A stretch of 64,000 bases of DNA from Alligator mississippiensis. Its lineage: Eukaryota > Chordata > Crocodylia > Alligatoridae. The notes under the pieces were generated by a model. That model saw only the letters and a program-made list of their open reading frames with translations, made no database searches and had not been told where the DNA came from. The stretch is from NCBI RefSeq assembly GCF_030867095.1, contig NC_081826.1, positions 34,946,001 through 35,010,000 on the forward strand, in the 5' to 3' direction. The position numbers and the translations under genes are program-made. Shown here piece by piece: positions 55,970-64,000 of this stretch. Numbering within the stretch: the stretch's first letter is position 1; each line of letters starts with the position of its first letter.

Positions 55970-56980
55970 TAAAAGGCTATGTGGTGCATATTCTTGGACA
56001 GAATCCTGCAGTCAACTAGACAAGGATAAATTTGGTATCTTTATTTTTGTGATCTATCATGATCTTAACTGAATTTATCTTATGGGAATTATATGCACAT
56101 ATTTAAATAATGATTAGATCTTCCTTCATGTTAATCTTTAATGCTTTTCATAGCACTCATGCTATCAAAATTATATCAAGGTTTTAAAAATGAAAAAGCA
56201 ATAGTTATTCTTTTAAATTTCCTTTCCTTTCACTGTTAGTCTATGGTTTAATTCCATGTAAATTAATTTTACTCTAGAATGTATTTTTTTTACTTGAAGT
56301 ATCTGTGTAATGCTGCTTTTTACACCCAACCTGCTGACAAAAATTAGAAAGCAAACAAATGAGATGAGTTGCAGTGAGGAAACTAGATGCCAAAAGAGCA
56401 TAGTATATAATTGGAAGAGCACAGGAGAATGTTTAAAATAAGTTCAAGAACAGCGATAAGGCTGAAGATGATGTTATCTATTGGACAGAAGAAGCCATTA
56501 ACATAGACCAGAGTGTTTTCAATCACTTAATCAGAAAACCCTTTTCCTGAGCACTGTTTCTTGTCCATGTGCCATGAACAAACATAAATATTTTGGATTT
56601 CCTGCATCCTTCATTCTGATAATGGGCTCTTAACTGTAAGCCCTTCCCACCTCAAAGAAAAAGCTAAAAACAAATGATAAAACATGAAAGATAGATACAA
56701 TTTCTATGCCAGATGAGTTACTGAATTCCACAAAGTATTCAATATGGCCCTTTCACCATGGTGCTAGTTCTTACTTTAATATGAATGTGATTTGAAATGA
56801 GAAAGAGAGAGAGAGTTAGACGGAAGGATTTAGAGGTCCAATATTGCACACATTGAGCACAAAGTGCTAAACTCATATTGCAATAGTATAAGATCTGCAC
56901 CAAAGAAGGGAGGATTTTAGCTGCTCTCCACATTTAACTGTACACAATGGAAAATTCCACACTTACATTGGATGTATCAC
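55970..56980. other. Non-coding stretch, nothing recognised
   Basis: AT-rich. A GAGAGAGAGAG run lies at about 56801-56814. No frame above 70 codons. Confidence 0.5.
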
Positions 56981-56984
56981 CCAG

Positions 56985-57055
56985 GGCCAAATTCTGCACA
57001 GGTGTAAAGTGGAGCAGCTCCTTTGACTTCACTGGAAATTCACCGGTTTATATTG
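56985..57055. repeat. Degenerate dispersed repeat
   Basis: AATTCTGCACAGGTGTAAAG and CTTTGACTTCACTGG then CACCGGTTTATATTGGC match a short old repeat common in sauropsids (GTGTAA..GGAG.AGCTCC..TTGACTTCA.TGGA). Related wording at 3945-4035. Confidence 0.4.
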
Positions 57056-57059
57056 GCAA

Positions 57060-59425
57060 AGAAGTTAAGACTATAGACTAACAAGAGGCTTCTGTATCCT
57101 AAAGTGTAAATGTTATTTGCATAATGCATTGGAGAACAGAAATTGTAAACACAGATATTTAATAATATGATATGTATATAATACATAATATGCATATGTC
57201 TGCGTAATATAAATATTGGCAATGTTTACTTTCAATTCAAAATATGATTATATGTAATAATGTATTTAATGAGTCTGCATTACCTATTTTGTTGCAAATG
57301 AAATGAGCAATGCAGCATCTCATTATACTCATATCTCTGTGTATATATGTGCCTGAAATTCTTGTACATTTGTGTGTACCCCTACATGTCCAAACTCATG
57401 TACCCCTTAAAGACGATGAATTAGAGCAAAAATGTATTTGACATGGAGAGACAGCAATAAGGAAGTTACACAGAAAATACAGTTTGCTGAAAAAAGCCAA
57501 AGAGTTGTCACTAATGCTTAAAAAAATCACATTTTATTGCACACAATATACTGTGAGTACAGTGCAGAGACAATCCTAGTTCTTGTGTTAAGCTTTGGTA
57601 TACGGATTATATAAAGGGGAAGTCCTTTGGACTTGAACTCCTCCCAGATGTACACATTGTGGACTGGTTCTGTGCCAAGCTTCGGGACTGCATCAGCCAC
57701 TGCAGATGGAGGCTAGTTTTGTGAGGTTTAGAGCTCCACAAATTTCTACTGATATCACAGATGATTCTGAGGCAAACTCAACTTACTTGCAGGAGTAAAG
57801 GCTGGTGAATCCATATTGATCCACCATCCCTGTTACCTCTAATGCCAACTTCTACTGAAATAATGTGTCCAGATACAGGCTCCTTATGTCAACCCCCACA
57901 CTTTAAACATAATGGAAATGCATTAGGATGTGCACCAGTGGAGGACAGGACAGGGCAGGATTTGTGCTATCGTGGTCATGATATATTATCTGAAACACCT
58001 TAAGTTGTGGCAAGAGGAGCAAAGCCTTGGGAGCTGCTTCTAGATAATTCTAACACAGCTGATGCAATGCTTTCCAGGGTCCAAATGAGCTGTATCAGTG
58101 ATTTGAATAATAACGAGCCACAAACTGCACATTGCATTAAAACAAATAAATCAAAGTGGGATATTTGGGCATCAGGTGAAACTAACTTTTAGTGATGTTA
58201 CACAGGAGAAAGAACCCATATTTCAATGAATAGCAGCTGCTATAAATGGCCAGCAGGCAAATTTGTTTGCTATGTTACAGTATATACTCAGAAAATATAT
58301 GTAGACTACATAGCAGACTGATCACAACTTGATTTTTATTTCCCATCTGGATACCAGCATTTATATAAAAATATACAGAGAACCAGAACTTCAGCATGTG
58401 TAAATAAGTGTGGCTGCATGGAGCAGTACTAATTTTTACCAACTGAGAATCTCGCCCAACCTGTATACTTCAGGCACTTGTACAGAATACTTATAGTGGG
58501 TGTAACCTATCCAGCACAGAATGAAAAATATTTTTAATTTTCAACTTATCTGAGACACCCATGAGAATGTAAAAGGTACTTTAGCATTGAACCAAAAAAC
58601 CACAACACAGAAAATAATAATTAAACTCAATTAAAATATTTCTAAAGTAGGACATGGCTTTAATCAATATGCAAAATATGTCTTTCACTAGATATCACAA
58701 ACTGTTTTCTTGTTTTTTACTCAGGTGCCCTAAGTCGTGAGTGTTTTGTGCCATGTCAGAATGGATGAAAGAGCCCAGATTTGTAATTCTTATGTACGTA
58801 AATTCCAAGTCCAGTCAAAAGGAATCTTGGACATGTGAGGAATAGGATCGAGCTGTATTCCATTTAGTGCATTTGAGCATGGTAAAAATGAAATGTAAGT
58901 GACTTCAGTATTTATGACATTTTCCACTTGCTTTTCTTACAGCTGAGATGTACTGTTATTAATAAGAGGATGAAAAATTAATTTATCTCAGTGAACTGAT
59001 AGTGAAATCTGATGGACTCACAAGAGATGGCTGTTTCCTTACCATAAACACTGACTCCCATTACTAAGGAAACTGCCACTAATCAAATGTGTTTCTGAAG
59101 TACTACTAAAGGATTTGGCACTAAATTTCAAGATAATGACTGTTATGTGAGGCTTGATATATTCTCAGTCTTTTTATTTTAATCTGGTATCATTTTATTC
59201 TTTTCTTACTTACTGGAAAATGTGTGGTATTGGTTGTTGTGGAATTTGGGATATAAATGTGAATGAAAATGGTTTACATAAAATATGAATTTGCTTTTGG
59301 GGAGCAGGGTGAAGGGGAGATTACCTCCTAAGTGATCCGACTTCATAAGAAATATTATGGAAATAAACAGTATCTATCCCATCCTCTATGCTCCCTCCAC
59401 CCACAGTAAAAAAATGTTGGTTGAA
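57060..59425. other. AT-rich non-coding stretch, nothing recognised
   Basis: Frames up to 61 codons. No transposon termini or arrays. Confidence 0.5.
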
Positions 59426-59429
59426 TCAC

Positions 59430-60130
59430 ATAAAAATCTCAAGACAATTCCAAGATGAACTGACTCTGAGAGTAAATGACCTCTTCATCTCGGTGATAAA
59501 GTTCCAGCCAAAATATTCTCTCGGCCTGAGACGTGATTCATTAGAAATATGTGCATGGTGTGGAGCTGTACTCTCTATCTGGCAGAGTCCGGCCTGCAGA
59601 CTGATAAGAAGCAAATGCAAATGTCCTGATAAGAACTGAATGCAAATATTTATGATATGATATTCCCTGGGAATTATGTGCAGATAAAACAAAGTGTATT
59701 ATTTTCCCGCTTCTCTTTCAGGTTTGCCAAAATGCCCTTTTTCGCTTTCGGAATTTGCATTTCTTCAAAATTGATTCGGCTTGCGTATTATGTTAAGCTA
59801 TTTGTTTGCTAAGGATGGTAATTAGTTACTGTAATTACAGCAATGACAGTTGCTAAATTGTTTTTAAAGCATTACAGTGAGCCTGTGCCAGAAGATTGCA
59901 GTATTTTTTTGGATTTAAGCAGAGGCTGGAAAAACTCCCACTCTAAGGCCAGCATGGGATTTTCAACTACAAAGCTGCTTTTCCTGATTGAAATATTTTT
60001 TTTAAAAAAAGAAATCATTAATTTGCATTGATTGTAAGGACTAACTTTAAATTTTGGTTTATTCACAGATCACAGAAATATTAGTGATAATGGGCCCTGT
60101 GGGGAAAGAGATACAAGGGGAACTCCCATC
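59430..60130. promoter_or_regulatory. Candidate conserved non-coding/enhancer segment
   Basis: Dense transcription-factor-like words in otherwise repeat-free DNA. CTGATAAG occurs at 59601-59608 and 59626-59633 (GATA type), and the octamer ATGCAAAT occurs at 59615-59622 and 59640-59647. Each GATA word is followed by an octamer, giving a module repeated in tandem with a 25-bp period (about 20 of 25 positions equal). Homeodomain-type GGTAATTAGTTACTGTAATT lies at about 59816-59835. No coding potential beyond 88 codons, with no domain. Function is inferred from motifs only. Sequence conservation cannot be seen from here. Confidence 0.35.
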
Positions 60131-60134
60131 GTAA

Positions 60135-61340
60135 ATAAAAGTGAAAGCTGATAGCAGAGGAAAAATGGTATAACTGTTACTCTGAGCCTGTTAATTAAAC
60201 TCTTTAGCCTGTTTTTAGATAAATTAAAAACAATTTAAAATACCAGATTGAAAGTCATTCCCTAACTTTTTTAACGTGCCCACAACTAAATGAAAAATTT
60301 GGAAAATACTACCAACTCCTTACCGTACTGCTCTCTGACTTGGTTCAGAGTAGAAGAGGGAAAGGAAGAGCTTTTCCAAATACCTTCACAAACTTACTTA
60401 GAAAGGTTTCCCTATTTTAGCCTGAAATACACAGCAGGTTTTTGTCATTCTTGCTTATAGATTAACACCAGATACTTTGCAATGTCTGGGTGAACGTCTG
60501 GCACTAAACCCAGAAAGCTCCAAGTTTCATCCTTTACCCCTTTCCCTCCAGCATTTCCTCCAATGGAGGTACTGTCACAGCAGGAAGAGCAGGCAGCTCA
60601 GCAGTGGAAGAGCCCCAGGCATCTTAGCATGAGCTCTTCCTCTTCCAAGACATGTGGTCTCGGGAGATTAGCCAGTGTGTGTGTGGGAACCCTAAGGCTT
60701 TCACCCATCTCTTCATTCTGTTCCTCCTTCCACCGCACCCCCGTATAATCTCATTCCCCACAGTTTACAGGAATGGACATACTATTACTCCCTGCACTTT
60801 TCCTCCTGCAGAGAAAAAGCTGTCTCCTTTAAGACTATAGTTTTGCTTTGTAACTGCAGCCACCAACTTGCCACCTTCATCGTTCCTCCTGGCTTTCCAT
60901 AAAGTCCTGTAACTTAGGAATTTTCCTCAGGATTGCTCCCAACCCTAGTAACCTTCCTCACTTGAATACATATAAAACTTGCTTACAGATTCTGTGTCCA
61001 GATCAATTTCTCTTCTTCATTCACTCACAAAAAATAATCAAATAATCAAATATTATGCCAAAACCCCTATGTTTCCCTATATTCTATCATTCCCTAAAAA
61101 ACTTCCCTTTGTCCCCTTCTACATCATCATCACTGCCTCACTGCTGCTGACAGTAGCTGTTAATATATTCTACCCTGCACACATTATTGTATATGTGTGT
61201 ACCCTGAGCATATATATCTATTGAACAGTCTGTAATTCTTTTTAGGTGGACAACATATGACCCATGATTTGCACACAGACTTTTCTGTATTGATAAATTA
61301 TCAGAAAATATTTTTTTTTCTAAATTACATAGTGTACTAC
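60135..61340. other. Non-coding stretch, nothing recognised
   Basis: No frame above 81 codons, no transposon termini. Confidence 0.5.
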
Positions 61341-61345
61341 TCAAT

Positions 61346-61803
61346 GGGCACATCTACACATGCACATTTACTGTGTAGTAACTGAAATGACTGTGCAGTA
61401 ACCAAAAATTACCGTGCAGTACGGGTGACTTATGCCAACATGGGAGTAAAGTATGGGTAAAGTACAACAAAAATCACTGTGGAGTATGGGTAGCAGAAAA
61501 TTACCATGCAGTACTGTGCAGTACAGGTAACTTATGCTGACTTGGGTATAAATTTGAGACGTGCATCATGCAGGTATCAAATTTATGCCTGATTAGTTAC
61601 TGCACAGTAATGCACATACTTACTGCCTTACTTCTCAGTAACACTGTGTGCGCGCACTGATTTGGGACTAACTGTAGTCCCAAGTCAGTCCACACGCAGT
61701 GTTACTGAGCTTTAATACCTGCATGTGTGCAGCTTAAACACCATTTAAACTTGCTTACTGCACAGTAAATTTATGTGCGGTAAATACACATGTAGATGCA
61801 CCC
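61346..61803. mobile_element. Non-autonomous DNA transposon, best copy of GGG..CATCTACACATG family
   Basis: Left end GGGCACATCTACACATGC. Right end, read in reverse, GGGTGCATCTACATGTGTAT. The triplet AAT flanks both sides (61343-61345, 61804-61806), as expected for PIF/Harbinger-type elements, although the superfamily is not proven. The interior contains repeated CTGTGCAGTAA-type words (61388, 61409, 61500) and a central palindrome, ACTGATTTGGGACTAACTGT facing AGTCCCAAGTCAGT (about 61656-61690), flanked by TAACACTGTGTGCG / CACGCAGTGTTACTGAG. No ORF. Confidence 0.75.
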
Positions 61804-61809
61804 AATACT

Positions 61810-64000
61810 AATTAAAACGCCAGTTTAAAACTAATTAATTAAAGCTAATTAAACTCCAGTTTAAAGACATTCTCAGTTGGCCAACCAGAAGTCTAATTAT
61901 TGTCTGGAGACTTCAGGACACTCCATCATTGCTTCATCATTGTATCACTTACAAATAATTCCATATTCTGAGGCTTTGGAACAGCCCCATCATTCGTTGG
62001 AAAACTGGGGTGCTTCTTTATTACACTTGTAACTAAAGCTCAGAAGAACTGGAAGTCCCTTCAAACCACAGGATCACAGAGAAATCTTTTTCACTGGGAG
62101 AATAGCAAACTAACAGTAGTTACAAGAAACACATGGTGTGACATTTTGAGGTTACTTTCCTATGCTACATATAAACTTACAATAGCAGATTTTGACTGAG
62201 CAGCACTAGATCAAAGAACAACTTCAAGGAGCATAAGTTAAGATTCAAATATCAGCTAAGTTATTGCTTAGTTACAGAAAGAAAAACATCTCTCCACAAG
62301 TGAGAGATTTTTCTTGTCCTAAGTTTCAAAGGCTTGCTACTTACTACAAAGGTTTTGGGGCTGATATTTTGATTATGTACATTCTGAAACTCTTCCCAGT
62401 GATTTACTACCAGGACCCAACACAGGCATAGAAAACATATCAGGGCATGAAGAACCTGATTGTCAACAAAGGCACTGTGCAGGTGTGTGGTTATAGGGTT
62501 TCTGGCAAAGGGCAAAAGTATGCTCTTATGTTTAATTTGGAGGTCATACTTTATATGAAGTTTCCATTTAAAAATTCTTAGTAAGCAATTAAAGGGTATT
62601 ATAACTGTTTTTCATATGTGACTAGTATGTGCAAGAGATGGTTATCAACACATCTGCAGATGTTATCTAATCTTATCAGCCACGGACTTAAACAACCTAA
62701 TTCCCTATTTGATTTTAAACAATACATAACATTTGATTACTATTTAAAACATTAAAAACTATTTATAAATGGAGCCATAAAATAAAATTTTAACCAATTT
62801 AAGAGTGAGAATCTTGTAGTTTTCTCATTATTATTGGCAAAAATGCCATCTCTTGAATTAACTGAGGACTAATAGCTGATGAATTTCATTTATGTGTATA
62901 TAACTTACCGGGTAATAATTGTATTTTCACTTATTAAGAAAGTGTACAGAGTTTGGTATGGGCATTTGTTCCCCATCTAAAGCATCAAATATAAATAAAC
63001 AATTGGATTTACATATAGAACTGATTGATTTACAAAACAGAATGAGAGGGGCATCTATCTAGCCACATCTTTGTAAGAGCACGTGCTTTTCACACTTGTT
63101 TACAATATTATACACATACACACACGATACTTATGTGCATAAATGCACAATGTGTAACTTAATATCAGATCCACAGTGATACAAAGATATGTCATATGCA
63201 AATTAACTCAGAGACAACCACTTCAAGGTATAAAGGAAGCTGTAATCCAGATGGTTTCTATGTTGCTAGTCCAAATATGATAGAATAAAAATTGCAGTCT
63301 AAAAGGCCTTAAGTTATTTAACAGGTGGCATTCTTCAGTCCTGAGCCAGGGATACCAACTCTTATGAGTCTATCACAAATATGGTATTTGATGTTTTTCT
63401 TAAAGCACAACATTCTGTTAGAAAAAAAAAAAAAGAATTTCTAGACCATAGCAATGCTGGGCAAAGCTTGAAAATGTGACCCAAGAGCAACTTGAAGACT
63501 CAGGCACTGGAAGACAAAGACAAAAAAACTTAAATGTGTTATCTTTGTTAAATTGTATGATTGTTAAAAATAATACCAAGGTTATTAGGTTTTCTTTATT
63601 TTTTTGATTGCTTGGGGTTGGGAATACTATGAATCATTTCAACAGCATGCTATTAGGGGACGCTGGACAAAGTAACAAGCACTGAACTTTACAATACTGT
63701 TAAGGGAAAGTTTGCTCTGGCTGGATGATAAATTAAATGATTAGGCTTATGCACTTCTGGTATATATGGTGCTGTCTGCTGTTTTTTTGTGTTGTCTTTT
63801 TGCATACAGCCTTGGAAAGCTGTAGTTATTAAATATCCACATTTTTAATCAATTCTACTATGCTTAATTTTAAGAAAGTGCATTCTATAAGAATGATGGT
63901 TATTTCTTGGTCCCAGTTATATGACATGGATCAGGGTAACAAAAGATTGAACCTTGTTAAAGATCCAGATCCACTACTTGTTATTGTAATATCTCCCCTT
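61810..64000. other. AT-rich non-coding stretch, nothing recognised
   Basis: Frames up to 84 codons with no domain. A-runs and homeodomain-like words are present but not distinctive. Confidence 0.5.

Overview
The window looks like non-coding genomic DNA from a sauropsid vertebrate, most likely a crocodilian. The main reason is several CR1 LINE copies with the typical 3' end (GGAAGGGACCT-type motif plus tandem ATTCTATGA/TCATAGAT repeats), together with palindromic and hAT-like non-autonomous families that I recall from crocodilian and turtle genomes. The species assignment is inference. I found no convincing host protein-coding exon, tRNA, rRNA, CRISPR array or operon-like gene row. The only readable coding signal comes from reverse transcriptases of retrotransposons, all broken.

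Layout. 1-3,900: AT-rich, nothing recognised. 4,190-7,735: two different non-CR1 LINE remnants on the minus strand. The second is split by two CR1 copies in opposite orientation. 8,397-9,537: CpG-rich insert with a minus-strand TATA box. 9,600-21,650: dense non-autonomous DNA transposons, with hAT-type insertions whose 8-bp target duplications are visible, a CR1 inside a palindromic repeat, and one transposon inside another. 22,000-25,100: nothing recognised. 26,100-32,660: a hairpin repeat, MITE copies, the best CR1 in the window (27,659-29,600, one frameshift from open across the RT domain), minisatellites and a clean hAT. 33,295-34,767: a solo LTR with matching ends and a 4-bp duplication. 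36,660-44,275: a stack of MITE, CR1, palindromic element, GC-rich block, old CR1/L3, hAT and a small LTR. 47,320-48,570: old CR1/L3. 50,331-50,505 and 53,404-55,400: CR1. 55,970-61,300: mostly unique AT-rich DNA, including a possible conserved regulatory segment near 59,600 with a tandem GATA-plus-octamer module. 61,346-61,803: a palindromic MITE with a 3-bp duplication. The rest shows nothing recognisable.

There is no gene pathway to reconstruct. What the window offers is a layered record of transposition, in which several insertions can be ordered in time from nesting alone. I did not find evidence for a new biological system. The items most worth a second look are the GATA/octamer module, the exactly bounded solo LTR, the CpG-rich insert, the unexplained open segment at 42,447-42,735, and the nested elements whose ends can be read to the base.
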